From: a candidate division KSB1 bacterium
Lineage (GTDB): Bacteria > Zhuqueibacterota > Zhuqueibacteria > Thermofontimicrobiales > Thermofontimicrobiaceae
Direction of reading: 5' to 3'
Assembly (NCBI GenBank): GCA_034506395.1
Contig: JAPDPQ010000030.1
Span: 1 to 64,000, forward strand
Length of the DNA stretch: 64,000 nt
A program made the position numbers and the translations under genes. The stretch's first letter is position 1, and each line of letters begins with the position of its first letter. The notes beneath the pieces were generated by a model. It worked only from the letters and a program-made list of their open reading frames with translations, ran no database searches and was not told the origin of the DNA. Below are positions 36,557 through 46,085 of this stretch, piece after piece.

Positions 36557-38097
36557 TTCAATGGAAGCAATACTTGCCGATCGCCGCGCTGATCTTGATC
36601 GCATTGATGCTGCTGGTCAATTTAATTACCCAGCAATGGTCAATGATTAGCTGGCTGGCGCTGACGCTTGCGGTGGCATCCTTCGCCATCTATTGCTGGC
36701 TGGAGCGGAAAACAGTTCGGCAATGGATCTCCACCCGATCGTTCCGTTACGGCAGCAATACTGTCGCATTGATTATGATCGTTTTGGGCATTCTGGGGCT
36801 GGTCAATTTTATAGCGGGGCGACATAATTTTCGCTGGGATACCACTCAGGCTAAATTGTTCAGCCTGTCACCACAAAGCAAAAAATTAGTGAAATCGCTC
36901 AATCATGAGCTGCACGTCAAGGCGTTCTTTCGGCCCAGCTATCAACAACCGATTCGAGACCTGCTGGAGGAGTACGCCAATCAATCGAAACGGTTTCGCT
37001 ACGAAATCATCGACCCAGATGTGAATCCCGATCAAGTGAAACGCTATCAGATCGAAAATTATGAGACACTTGTTTTAGAGTACGGCAATAAAATCGAGAA
37101 AATTACCAAAGCGACTGAGCCAGATATCACGAACGCTTTGATCCGAGTGATGCAGGAGGGAGAAAAAAAAGTTTATTTCACCACCATGCATGGAGAACCG
37201 GAACTTGATGACGAGGAACGAGGAGGGCTCCATCATGCGAAAACGAAATTGATTGCAGAGAACTATCAAGTCGCCACCATTTTCTTGGCCGAGCACCAGC
37301 AAATTCCCGATGATTGTTCGGTGTTGATGATCGTTGGGCCGAAAAAAGATCTATTGCCAAATGAATACCAGCTGATTGAGCAATATCTTAATCGCGCCGG
37401 GCGGCTAATGGTGCTCCTGAATCCAGACCAACCTGACCTCAGGGCTTTATTGAGCTCATGGGGATTTGAAATCGGCGATAATACGGTTATCGATATTTCA
37501 CCGATGGGACAATTGTTCGGGGCGGGATACGCGGCCCCGTTGGTGACCAGTTATCCAGAGCATGAGATCACCCGTGATTTCAATTTGATGACCCTATTTC
37601 ATCTGGTTCGATCAGTCACTCCAGTGAATCAGCCCCGGGCTGGGATCACAGTTTCGTCATTGGCTCAGACATCAAATTTCCCCAATAGCTGGGGGGAGAC
37701 GCGATTGACCAGCCGGGTCAAATTCGATGAGGGGCAGGATTTGAAAGGTCCGGTATCTATTGCTGCCGCAGCGGAGAAAGAGGTGAAGTTGCAAGTTCAG
37801 GGCTCTGACAATGACACGACGGCCGCGGTACGCAAGGCCCGAGTGGTGGTGTTCGGTGATTCGGATTTCATAACCAATGGTTTTTTTCAATTTCAAGGCA
37901 ATGGGGATCTATTTCTGAATGCTGTCAATTGGCTGGCTGAGCAGGGAGAACTGATTGCCATTCGACCAAAACAGGCTGAAGATAATCGGATTTCGTTGAC
38001 GACCCAGCAATCGCTATTAATTTTCTGGCTTGGGGTTGTGTTTCTGCCATTGTCCATCCTGATTATTGGGGTGGTAATCTATGTGCATCGAAAATGA
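36553..38097 (+). CDS. GldG-like ABC exporter auxiliary protein
   Basis: The 514-residue protein has two to three N-terminal membrane helices, a large extracytoplasmic domain and one C-terminal helix (LLIFWLGVVFLPLSILIIGVV). FSLSPQSKKLVKSLNHELHVKAFF, YANQSKRFRYEIIDPDVNPD and VYFTTMHGEPELDD are hallmarks of the GldG/ABC_transp_aux family. The late VVVFGDSDFITNGFFQFQGNGDLFLNAVNWL block is also typical. It partners the GldA/GldF-like ATPase and permease. The four-base ATGA overlap with the permease gene supports coupling. The auxiliary domain may bind an envelope or surface component, but no ligand is known. Confidence 0.85.
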   Translation: MIQWKQYLPIAALILIALMLLVNLITQQWSMISWLALTLAVASFAIYCWLERKTVRQWISTRSFRYGSNTVALIMIVLGILGLVNFIAGRHNFRWDTTQAKLFSLSPQSKKLVKSLNHELHVKAFFRPSYQQPIRDLLEEYANQSKRFRYEIIDPDVNPDQVKRYQIENYETLVLEYGNKIEKITKATEPDITNALIRVMQEGEKKVYFTTMHGEPELDDEERGGLHHAKTKLIAENYQVATIFLAEHQQIPDDCSVLMIVGPKKDLLPNEYQLIEQYLNRAGRLMVLLNPDQPDLRALLSSWGFEIGDNTVIDISPMGQLFGAGYAAPLVTSYPEHEITRDFNLMTLFHLVRSVTPVNQPRAGITVSSLAQTSNFPNSWGETRLTSRVKFDEGQDLKGPVSIAAAAEKEVKLQVQGSDNDTTAAVRKARVVVFGDSDFITNGFFQFQGNGDLFLNAVNWLAEQGELIAIRPKQAEDNRISLTTQQSLLIFWLGVVFLPLSILIIGVVIYVHRK

Positions 38098-38107
38098 ATG
38101 ATTTCCC

Positions 38108-39439
38108 ATGACATCGCGACGATTGATCATATTGCTATTACTATTTTTGGGACTCGCGGCTTACGCCTATTTTTTCGAGGTTGAAGGTGGCAAATGGCGA
38201 GAGGCGAAAAGGGAAGAACAGCAAAAATTAGTTCAAATCGATGTGGCTCGGGTCACCAGGCTCACGCTTTTGCCCAGCAACATCGAAATCCGAAAGGTCG
38301 ATTCGCACTACCAGATCCATTCGCCAGTGGTTACAGACGCGGATAGCCTTACAATCGCGACAATTTTGGACAATCTGCGCTGGATGAAAAAAGGGAGATT
38401 TGTTTCAGACAATCCCCATGATCTGGCCAAGTTCGGTCTTGTTCCCTATCAACAGGCGATGGTGATCCAACAAGGCGATCGAATTGATAGTTTATTTATT
38501 GGGAATAATAATCTGGATGGCAGCGAATGCTACTGTCGAAAAAATGGCTCAAACCAGGTGTTTCTGGTTCCAATCAGTCTGAAAAATAGCGCCACCAAAT
38601 CGTTATTCGATGTACGGGACAAATCTATCCTCAAATTTGAGCCCAAAAATATCGCCAGCGTGATGATCACCAATCAAGGCAAAAATTTTCAGTGCCAGCG
38701 AGATCGTCAATGGCGGTGGTGGATCCGAGAGCCGATCTCGGCCTTCGCAGATGAAGATCGGTTGGACGCCATGCTCAATCAACTTGTTGATGATAAAGTG
38801 AAAGAAATCGCATCGGAAACCAGCGATGAGCTGGCAAGCTACGCACTGGATCGACCCTGGCTGACCATCACGCTATACGATAGCTCGAATCATCCCAAGG
38901 GTCGGTTGGAAGTGGGTAGGCGACAGAATGGCCAATATTATGCCCGAGACCCGAATCGTCCAGCCGTGCTGCTGATCGATTCGAGTCTGGTGGCGCGGTT
39001 AAATGTTTCTCTATATGATTTGCGAGATAAAACCATCGCGAATTTTGAACCAGATAGCGTGACGACGATTCTGTTGCAACGTCCAGGGCTAATATTCCAT
39101 TGTCGCAAGGATAGTCTTGGGCGCTGGGTGATGCTTCAACCCGATTCCGCGCTAGCGCGCTCATGGAAGATCAACTCTTTGCTATATAAGATAAAGGATT
39201 TGAAGGTGGCTCAGTTTATTGATCCGCCATATCGTTCGGATCAGCATTATGGTTTTGATCGGCCTGAAATTCAGCTCAAATTGATGAAAGGAGAAAGGAT
39301 TTTGGCGGATTTTATCATGGGAAAAGCAGTTGATGATAAGATCTGTCTAAAGAACCAGCTAACCAAAGCGGTGCATTTGGTAAAACAACAAGCTAAACAA
39401 GAGCTGTCCGTTGTGGCAGCGGATTTTACAGATAAATAA
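38108..39439 (+). CDS. DUF4340-containing protein
   Basis: A short N-terminal anchor (LIILLLLFLGLAAYAYFFEVE) is followed by three repeats of a DUF4340-like unit. LFDVRDKSILKFEPKNIASVMI and LYDLRDKTIANFEPDSVTTILL are the clearest pair. Other blocks read LAKFGLVPYQQAMVIQ and LASYALDRPWLTITLY. DUF4340 genes follow gldG-like genes in many FCB genomes, which implies a shared extracytoplasmic role with the exporter. It starts ten bases after the gldG-like gene and ends 51 bases before pnp, so pnp may be transcribed from this operon. Biochemical function is unknown. Confidence 0.75.
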   Translation: MTSRRLIILLLLFLGLAAYAYFFEVEGGKWREAKREEQQKLVQIDVARVTRLTLLPSNIEIRKVDSHYQIHSPVVTDADSLTIATILDNLRWMKKGRFVSDNPHDLAKFGLVPYQQAMVIQQGDRIDSLFIGNNNLDGSECYCRKNGSNQVFLVPISLKNSATKSLFDVRDKSILKFEPKNIASVMITNQGKNFQCQRDRQWRWWIREPISAFADEDRLDAMLNQLVDDKVKEIASETSDELASYALDRPWLTITLYDSSNHPKGRLEVGRRQNGQYYARDPNRPAVLLIDSSLVARLNVSLYDLRDKTIANFEPDSVTTILLQRPGLIFHCRKDSLGRWVMLQPDSALARSWKINSLLYKIKDLKVAQFIDPPYRSDQHYGFDRPEIQLKLMKGERILADFIMGKAVDDKICLKNQLTKAVHLVKQQAKQELSVVAADFTDK

Positions 39440-39490
39440 GGAACAAGGAAAATGACAGAACAAGTTTCAACAGCAATAGGAGGGGGGACG

Positions 39491-41569
39491 ATGATAGTTC
39501 GAAAGGAAATGACCTGGGGAGGAAGAACGCTCAGTATCGAAACTGGCAAAGTGGCGAAACAGGCCAACGGGGCCGCCGTGGTCCAATATGAGGGGACCGT
39601 CGTTTTGGCAACAGCCGTAGCGACCCGCAAGCCAGTCGAGGGGAGTGATTTCTTCCCATTGAGTGTGGAATATCGAGAGAAAGCTTATGCAGCGGGAAAA
39701 ATCCCTGGTGGCTATATTAAGCGGGAGGGACGACCAAGTGATAACGAAATTTTAAGTGCGCGGATCATCGATCGACCCATTCGACCACTGTTCCCTGATG
39801 ATTTTCGCAACGAGGTGCAAATCATTGTGATGGTGCTCTCAGCAGATCGAGAGAATGACCCAGACGTGCTCGGGGTGATCGGCACCTCTGCGGCCTTATC
39901 TATTTCTGATATCCCATTTCTCGGCCCAGTGGGCGCCGTTCGCGTGGGGAGGATCAATAAAGAATTTATCGTCAATCCAACATACAGCGAATTGGAAGAG
40001 AGCGATATGGATTTGGTGATCGCTGGGACAGAGGATTCGATCGTCATGGTAGAGGGTGAATCGCGCGAAATCAGTGAAGATGATATGATCGCGGCCCTTG
40101 CATTTGGCCATGAGCATATTAAAAAAACGGTGGCTTTACAGAACGAATTGATCCGTGAATGTGGCAAACCCAAAATGGCCTACCAAGTGATCAAGGCTGA
40201 TGAAGCGCTGGTAACTGCAATTCAGCAAATGGCGATGCCCAGGTTGGAACAGATTATGGCGATCCAAGATAAGACGCAGCGCTCTAATGAGTTATTCAAT
40301 CTGTTAGAGGAAGTGCAGGCCGCGTTAGCTGAGCAATTTCCAGATTCAGAGATATTGATCAAGGAAGAGCTGGAGAAGATCCAACGGAACCTGGTCCGGA
40401 AGATGATTCTAGAGCACAATATTCGATTGGATGGCCGTCGGCCTCACGAAATTCGTCCCATCACCTGCGAAGTTGGTCTGCTACCTCGCACCCATGGTTC
40501 GGCATTGTTCACGCGCGGGCAAACTCAAGCGTTAGCCGTTACCACGCTGGGAACCAAAATGGATGAACAGAAAATGGATGAGCTGGAGGGTGAATTTTCG
40601 AAGAGCTATATGTTGCATTATAATTTCCCGCCGTTCAGCGTGGGAGAAGTGCGCCCCATTCGGGGGGTCGGTCGTCGCGAGATCGGACATGGCAATCTGG
40701 CCGAACGGGCGATCAAAAATGTGATCCCCAGCGATACCATCTTTCCCTATACGATCCGAATTGTGTCGGATATCTTGGAATCGAATGGCTCCTCCTCCAT
40801 GGCGACCGTATGCGCCGGTTCAATGTCCCTGATGGACGCAGGCGTTCCGATCAAAGAGGCAGTGGCCGGAATCGCCATGGGGCTGGTGAAGGAGGACGAT
40901 CGCTACGTCATCCTGAGCGATATCCTGGGGGACGAAGATCATTTCGGAGACATGGATTTCAAGGTCGCAGGGACGGCCAAAGGGATCAATGCGTTTCAGA
41001 TGGATATCAAGATCAAAGGATTATCCTTGGAAATTTTGCGAGAGGCGTTGGCCCAGGCCAAACAGGGGCGGCTTCATATTCTTGACGCAATGAATAAAGT
41101 TATCGATAAACCTCGGCCAGAGCTCTCCGCTTATGCGCCCAGAATCTTAACGTTCAAGGTGGATAGCGAATATATCGGCACCATAATCGGTCCCGGTGGC
41201 AAAACCATTCGCGATATCATCGAAAAGACCGATGTCGCCATTGACATCAGTGACGATGGCGTGGTCACGATCGCTTCAGTGGACCCAGAAAATGGACGGA
41301 GGGCCAAAGAAATGATCGAGAACATGATCCGACAGCCGGAAGTGGGCAAGGTCTATACTGGAAAAGTGAAGCGGATCATGAATTTTGGCGCCTTTGTGGA
41401 GATTCTCCCAGGTAAGGAAGGATTGCTCCATATTTCCCAGATTGAAAATCGTCGGATCGAGCGGGTAGAAGATGTGCTGAAGATCGGAGATGAAATTCAG
41501 GTCAAGCTGATGAAAATCGATGAACAAGGCAAAATGGACCTGAGCCGCAAAGTGCTGTTAGAGCGATAG
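39491..41569 (+). CDS. pnp: Polyribonucleotide nucleotidyltransferase (PNPase)
   Basis: The protein of about 692 residues has the full PNPase layout: two RNase PH-like domains (ETGKVAKQANGAAVVQYEGT, then RTHGSALFTRGQTQALAVTTLG), a linking helical domain, a KH domain (IIGPGGKTIRDIIEKTDVAIDI) and an S1 domain (VYTGKVKRIMNFGAFVEILPG). It degrades RNA 3' to 5' using phosphate. I prefer the ATG at 39491 because AGGAGG (39478-39483) lies seven bases upstream and homologues start with a short tail before WGGR. The ATG at 39452, with a weaker AAGGA, would add 13 residues. The C-terminus stops right after the S1 domain. Confidence 0.95.
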   Translation: MIVRKEMTWGGRTLSIETGKVAKQANGAAVVQYEGTVVLATAVATRKPVEGSDFFPLSVEYREKAYAAGKIPGGYIKREGRPSDNEILSARIIDRPIRPLFPDDFRNEVQIIVMVLSADRENDPDVLGVIGTSAALSISDIPFLGPVGAVRVGRINKEFIVNPTYSELEESDMDLVIAGTEDSIVMVEGESREISEDDMIAALAFGHEHIKKTVALQNELIRECGKPKMAYQVIKADEALVTAIQQMAMPRLEQIMAIQDKTQRSNELFNLLEEVQAALAEQFPDSEILIKEELEKIQRNLVRKMILEHNIRLDGRRPHEIRPITCEVGLLPRTHGSALFTRGQTQALAVTTLGTKMDEQKMDELEGEFSKSYMLHYNFPPFSVGEVRPIRGVGRREIGHGNLAERAIKNVIPSDTIFPYTIRIVSDILESNGSSSMATVCAGSMSLMDAGVPIKEAVAGIAMGLVKEDDRYVILSDILGDEDHFGDMDFKVAGTAKGINAFQMDIKIKGLSLEILREALAQAKQGRLHILDAMNKVIDKPRPELSAYAPRILTFKVDSEYIGTIIGPGGKTIRDIIEKTDVAIDISDDGVVTIASVDPENGRRAKEMIENMIRQPEVGKVYTGKVKRIMNFGAFVEILPGKEGLLHISQIENRRIERVEDVLKIGDEIQVKLMKIDEQGKMDLSRKVLLER

Positions 41570-41938
41570 TCCGTTTCAGCCGCCGGTCCGATTTCGGCGC
41601 ATAGCTCCATGGATTCTTGAAGCCAGCTCAGCAGAAGCAACCAGCGAAATTCTTATTGCATTGCAAACGATTTGCTTTGTTCTCATTGGTTTTGAGGCGC
41701 TGAGGCAAATGCAGCGGCTGGCTTTGCAATCAAACTCATCCAGGTTGTAGAGATCGACGGTTGAAATTCGTTCTGTGATCATCTGTCGCAATGAGGAAGT
41801 TTCATCTGCACTTTCAATTTCGGTCTATTTAAACGGCAATTATGAGTTAGATGTTTGAGATGCAAAGGAATGTTTCTTTAATCACTCTATGGAATCTAAT
41901 ACACTTTTCACAATTAACATTTTTAGGAGGGATTGATT
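41570..41938. other. Intergenic region upstream of ald
   Basis: I see no convincing gene here. A 71-codon minus-strand frame (41576-41791) lacks start signals and family features. The ald promoter must lie in the 3' part, but no strong -35/-10 pair stands out. Confidence 0.5.
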
Positions 41939-43060
41939 ATGGTTATTGGTGTGCCAAAGGAAATCAAGGCGAATGAGAATCGAGTGGCGGTACAACCCTC
42001 TGGCGTTGAGATTTTGCGACAGCATGGTCATACAGTGCTAATCGAAACCAAGGCTGGCCTCGGAAGTGGTTTTGAAGACGATCATTATAAGAAAGCTGGG
42101 GCGCAGATCATTGCCACCCCTAAAGAGATTTATGAGAAGGCCGACATGATTATGAAGGTGAAAGAGCCCCTGTCATCTGAATATGGTTTAATTCGAAAAG
42201 GGCAGATTGTATTTACATATTTTCATTTTGCGGCCTCCCGAGAGTTGACCGAAGCGATGATTAAGAGCCATTGCATAGCGATCGCCTACGAAACGATCGA
42301 AAAAGCGGATGGGAGTTTGCCGTTGCTCAATCCGATGAGCGAAGTGGCCGGTCGGTTGTCGATTCAAGCTGGGGCGCGATGCCTCGAGAAAACGTTCGGC
42401 GGACGTGGCATCCTATTGGGTGGCGTGACTGGTGTGGCGCCAGCGAAGGTTGTCATCATCGGCGGCGGCATCGTTGGCACCAATGCGGCGCAAATGGCGG
42501 CTGGGCTTGGCGCGAACGTGACGGTTCTGGATATTAACATCGATCGACTGCGATTCCTCAATCATGTGTTGCCGGCAAACGTGACGACCATGATGTCCAC
42601 CCCAGAAAACATCCGGCAACAGATCGCCGATGCCGACCTGGTGATTGGAGCGGTGTTGATCCACGGCGCCAAGGCGCCTCATTTAATTACACGCGACATG
42701 TTGAAGTTGATGAAAAAAGGCTCAGTCATCGTGGATGTGGCTGTGGACCAAGGCGGCTGTGTCGAAACGATCCATCCCACCACCCATGCAGATCCTACCT
42801 ATGAGGTCGATGGCGTGATTCATTATGGGGTCGCCAATATGCCAGGCGCTGTGCCAAAGACTTCGACGATCGCTCTTACCAATGTTACATTGCCTTATGC
42901 TGTTGAGATCGCAAATAAAGGCTACCTGGAAGCAATTAAAACCAATCGCGAGATCGCCCTGGGCGTAAATGTAATTTTTGGTAAGGTGACCTATGGCCCA
43001 GTGGCTGAGGCATTTAATCTGCCGTATACGCCATTGGAAGAAGTGATTAAAAATCTATAA
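41939..43060 (+). CDS. ald: Alanine dehydrogenase
   Basis: The 373-residue protein catalyses reversible NAD-dependent deamination of L-alanine to pyruvate. Starting at the ATG 41939, eight bases after AGGAGGG, the conserved catalytic Lys75 (MKVKEP) and His96 (YFHFAAS) fall on the positions used in characterised alanine dehydrogenases, which supports this start. The Rossmann motif VVIIGGGIVGTNAAQMAAGLGANV begins near residue 170. KTSTIALTNVTLPY near the end is also diagnostic. With the Na+:alanine symporter at 52.2 kb it suggests alanine is used as a carbon and nitrogen source. Confidence 0.95.
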   Translation: MVIGVPKEIKANENRVAVQPSGVEILRQHGHTVLIETKAGLGSGFEDDHYKKAGAQIIATPKEIYEKADMIMKVKEPLSSEYGLIRKGQIVFTYFHFAASRELTEAMIKSHCIAIAYETIEKADGSLPLLNPMSEVAGRLSIQAGARCLEKTFGGRGILLGGVTGVAPAKVVIIGGGIVGTNAAQMAAGLGANVTVLDINIDRLRFLNHVLPANVTTMMSTPENIRQQIADADLVIGAVLIHGAKAPHLITRDMLKLMKKGSVIVDVAVDQGGCVETIHPTTHADPTYEVDGVIHYGVANMPGAVPKTSTIALTNVTLPYAVEIANKGYLEAIKTNREIALGVNVIFGKVTYGPVAEAFNLPYTPLEEVIKNL

Positions 43061-43435
43061 GCGTATAGCCCAGTCCTTTTTTAATTTTTCGATCTCATTC
43101 CGCTCATTTTGGTTAATGATCAAGTCATCCCTCTCGATAGAGAGATGGATTGCACGGGTCAACACTCATGTGTCGCTGATTTTGTGGAAGTGGAGTTCGA
43201 TCTGACTGAGGTCGATGAAGGCGATCATGGATGCGGTCGCAGAGCAATTCGCGTTTTTTGTAAGGGAATATATCTTGATTCAAAGTTCGAGCCGGGCGAT
43301 TTTTCGGCTGATGAATCAAGTGGCGCTGCGACCGCGACGGATATTTAAAAATAGATGATCTGGAGCAACTTGATAGCCTGTGGCTATGCGGGATTGATAA
43401 AGTCCGTTCCATTTGATTGGGCGAGGAGCAGTGTT

Positions 43436-44206
43436 GTGAATGTTCCGATTTTAGCATATCATAAGGTCAGCGATCGTTTTGAGTGGAGCATTAATTCCGT
43501 CTCCCCTCGGGCTTTCAAGAGCCAGATACAATTCTTGGTGGACCATCATTTTTATACTATTTCCCTGGAGCAATATTTTGATTCCAGCATAGAAGTGGGT
43601 CCTACGCGTCGCCCTATTATCATCACATTTGATGATTCGGACGAGTCGGTGCTATTGCACGCTTTCCCGATTATGCAAGCGGCTGGGTTTCAGGCGACCC
43701 TGTTTATCGTCTCTGGTTATGTGGGACATTGGAATCGGTGGGATGCGAATTTAGGAGGCATATATTCGAGACATTTGAGCTGGGATCAGATTAAACTACT
43801 GGTCCAAGCTGGCTGGGAAGTTGGATCGCACACGGTGAGCCACCCTGATCTGGTCTCTCTCTCTAATAAAGAGTTGCAAAACGAGTTGAAAGGATCTCGG
43901 GAAGTGATCGAATCCAAATTAAACCAGCGTGTCCGATTTATTTCTTATCCTTTCAATCGATTCGATCGTCGGGTGATAGATGTGGCTCAGCAGGCTGGCT
44001 ACTGCGGCGCTTGTGCGCTCTGGGTATCCCAACGTTGGAATGATCTGCCGTGGCAGTTTCGAGTGCCCCGGCTCGGCGTTTATCGTATCGATTCCCTGAG
44101 CTGGTTCAAAAAAAAGCTCGCTGCTTCGTGGATGGAGCGCTTCAAGCAACGCCTCATTAGCCTTGCTTCCCACGGGACGATCTGGTATAAACGGCTTCAT
44201 CGCTAA
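43436..44206 (+). CDS. Polysaccharide deacetylase (NodB-homology, CE4 family)
   Basis: The protein has VPILAYHKVSD at its start and the NodB motifs TFDDSDES (catalytic base and first metal Asp) and SHTVSHPDL (two metal histidines), followed by FISYPFNRFD. These enzymes remove N- or O-acetyl groups from chitin, peptidoglycan or xylan. I prefer the GTG at 43436 because GAGGAG (43423-43428) lies seven bases upstream. The frame is open back to an ATG at 43355, which would add 27 residues, and that segment is only weakly hydrophobic. The usual TFDDG is TFDDS here, a small deviation. The 375 bases before it contain no convincing gene. Confidence 0.82.
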   Translation: MNVPILAYHKVSDRFEWSINSVSPRAFKSQIQFLVDHHFYTISLEQYFDSSIEVGPTRRPIIITFDDSDESVLLHAFPIMQAAGFQATLFIVSGYVGHWNRWDANLGGIYSRHLSWDQIKLLVQAGWEVGSHTVSHPDLVSLSNKELQNELKGSREVIESKLNQRVRFISYPFNRFDRRVIDVAQQAGYCGACALWVSQRWNDLPWQFRVPRLGVYRIDSLSWFKKKLAASWMERFKQRLISLASHGTIWYKRLHR

Positions 44207-44275
44207 AAAAATTTGTTGCTTTTTTATGAAATAATTCTTATATATATGCACGAAAATTTGCTGGGCACCAGCAAT

Positions 44276-44635
44276 ATGAAATCAAACTCAATAAAGAAGC
44301 TTTATTATTCGATCAGCGAAGTCAGTAAAATTACCGGGCTGAAGCAATATGTGCTGCGCTTTTGGGAGACGGAGTTCGAACAATTGAAGCCAGCAAAGAA
44401 CCGGGCTGGCAACCGCATTTATCGGTTGAGCGAAATCAAGCTGATTTTTCTGATCAAAAAATTGTTGTATGAAGATAAGTACACCATAGAAGGGGCTCGT
44501 CAGAAATTAAAAACGCTGATGCCCATCAAACCATCTCAGTTGGATATGCCGTTTCCAGAAAACCAAAATGACGTGATTCGTTCTTTAAAACAAGATCTTC
44601 AAGAGCTTCTGGACATTCTGGATGATAAGAAATAG
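44276..44635 (+). CDS. MerR-family transcriptional regulator
   Basis: This short protein has the MerR helix-turn-helix with wing: YYSISEVSKITGLKQYVLRFWETEFEQL, then KNRAGNRIYRLSEIKLIFLIKKLLYEDKYTIEGARQKL. The C-terminal ~35 residues form a short coiled coil and no effector-binding domain is present. It resembles the small MerR-like regulators found near polysaccharide genes or tRNAs in FCB genomes. In-frame ATG codons at 44213, 44246 and 44276 are possible; I choose the last because the conserved domain begins soon after and the upstream segment is unlike family members. No target can be inferred. Confidence 0.82.
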   Translation: MKSNSIKKLYYSISEVSKITGLKQYVLRFWETEFEQLKPAKNRAGNRIYRLSEIKLIFLIKKLLYEDKYTIEGARQKLKTLMPIKPSQLDMPFPENQNDVIRSLKQDLQELLDILDDKK

Positions 44636-44728
44636 CAGCGAAGCGAAGTCCCATCGTTGAGAAGACAGGCGATCCAGTCTGAAAATTGCGGTAACGGCTT
44701 GATGATGGGACTGTATCAGATGATTTTC

Positions 44729-44802
44729 GGGGCGTAGCGCAGTCCGGTTAGCGCACTTGACTGGGGGTCAAGGGGTCGGTGGTTCAAATCCACTCGCCCC
44801 GA
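44729..44802 (+). tRNA. tRNA-Pro(GGG)
   Basis: The acceptor stem CGGGGCG pairs with CGCCCCG, then discriminator A. The anticodon stem CTTGA/TCAAG holds the loop CTGGGGG with anticodon GGG, and the T arm GGTGG-TTCAAAT-CCACT is as expected for tRNA-Pro. CCA is not encoded. A strong terminator follows eight bases later. Confidence 0.95.
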
Positions 44803-44809
44803 CGAGCAG

Positions 44810-44836
44810 GGGCAAAATAACATTTTGCCCTTTTTT
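44810..44836 (+). terminator. Terminator after tRNA-Pro
   Basis: GGGCAAAAT (44810-44818) pairs perfectly with ATTTTGCCC (44822-44830) around a three-base loop, and six T residues follow. It ends the tRNA transcript. Confidence 0.88.
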
Positions 44837-45041
44837 ATTTGAATGCGTTCCGAATTATTCATCCAATGCGATGAAATTCAGTGGTGCCTCTTACCTCAAG
44901 ACATTTTAAAGTAAGCAGTACGGTTGATCGGAACCCATCTGAAAAATGCTCCAATCGGAAAGAGCAGAACGGAACAACCCTCTCTCGTGTTCGCAAGGAT
45001 AGAAATTGTAATGATGCCAGCAATTTGCACCGATTCACGGA

Positions 45042-46085
45042 ATGAAAGAAAAAAAGAAAATAATGGAAGCAAAGCTTCAGCGAACCTGGCGGGTGGTGGT
45101 GACCGATTATATCGAGCAAGATCTCGATTGGGAGCGCGCGCATTTGGCTCATTGGCGCGAGATCGAGTTTGAAGCTTTTCAATTGAAACAAGCGCCCGAG
45201 GCGGAAATTATCCCAGCCGTCAAGGATGCAGACATTCTCGTGGTGAATATGATGCCGCTCCCTCGCCGCATCATTCAGGCGCTCGATCGTTGTCGCCTGG
45301 TCATCCGTCATGGTGTCGGTTACGATAATATCGACGTGGCTGCATTGACCGAACGCGGTATTCTGTTCATCAATGTTCCAGATTATTGCGTCGAAGAAGT
45401 GGCTGAACAAACGGTGATGCTGCTTTTGAATTGTGCCAGAAGGTTCGCTTTGCAACAACAGGCCATGCAACAATCGGTCGCGAGCGGAGAGTGGCAATTC
45501 AAAGCCGTGACGCCCATCTACTGCCTGAGCGGCAAAACTTTGGGCATTGTGGGCTGCGGCAGAATTGGCAGCATGGTTTTTCGGATAACCAAAGGGTTTC
45601 AGATGAGGTATCTGATCTGCGATCCTTATCTGACCCCAGAACGCAAGGCAGAATTAGGGATTACTACGGTTCCTCTGGCCGAGACCTTAAAAGGTGCGGA
45701 CTTCCTCACCATCCACACACCGCTTACAGCAGAGACTCACCATCTGATCGGTCAAGCCGAATTACGCCTGATGAAGCCATCAGCATTTCTCATCAATACC
45801 GCGCGCGGCGGCATCGTGGATGAAGCCGCGCTGATTCGCGCCTGCCAGGAAGGATGGATCGCTGGCGCTGCCATCGATGTCTATGAACATCGCGAGCCGC
45901 CCCAGCCTGATTCTCCTTTGCTCAAAATCAAGAATATCTATTTCACCCCTCACCTGGCATGGTATTCGGTCGAATCAGAATGGCGCATCCGAGAAAAAAT
46001 TATTGAGAACATCGTTCGAATGGTATCTGGCCAGTTGCCCTACAATATTGTGAATCCCGAAGTTTTAAATAAAGTACCAAGTTAA
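45042..46085 (+). CDS. D-2-hydroxyacid dehydrogenase (CtBP/SerA-like)
   Basis: The 347-residue protein has the NAD Rossmann motif GIVGCGRIGSMV, the catalytic Arg in LINTARGGIVDEAAL, the Glu in DVYEHREPP and the His in FTPHLAWYSVES. The HLAWYS pattern is closer to CtBP-like and glycerate/phosphoglycerate-type members than to lactate dehydrogenase. No C-terminal ACT domain is present, so it is not the long SerA type. It probably reduces or oxidises a 2-keto or 2-hydroxy acid, but the substrate cannot be fixed. The start at 45042 has only a weak upstream signal; an internal ATG at 45063 is an alternative. Confidence 0.88.
   Translation: MKEKKKIMEAKLQRTWRVVVTDYIEQDLDWERAHLAHWREIEFEAFQLKQAPEAEIIPAVKDADILVVNMMPLPRRIIQALDRCRLVIRHGVGYDNIDVAALTERGILFINVPDYCVEEVAEQTVMLLLNCARRFALQQQAMQQSVASGEWQFKAVTPIYCLSGKTLGIVGCGRIGSMVFRITKGFQMRYLICDPYLTPERKAELGITTVPLAETLKGADFLTIHTPLTAETHHLIGQAELRLMKPSAFLINTARGGIVDEAALIRACQEGWIAGAAIDVYEHREPPQPDSPLLKIKNIYFTPHLAWYSVESEWRIREKIIENIVRMVSGQLPYNIVNPEVLNKVPS

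Noticed and set aside
43109..43457. 79-codon plus-strand and 110-codon minus-strand frames before the deacetylase gene
   Set aside because: They overlap each other, lack start signals and read as low-complexity shadow sequence.
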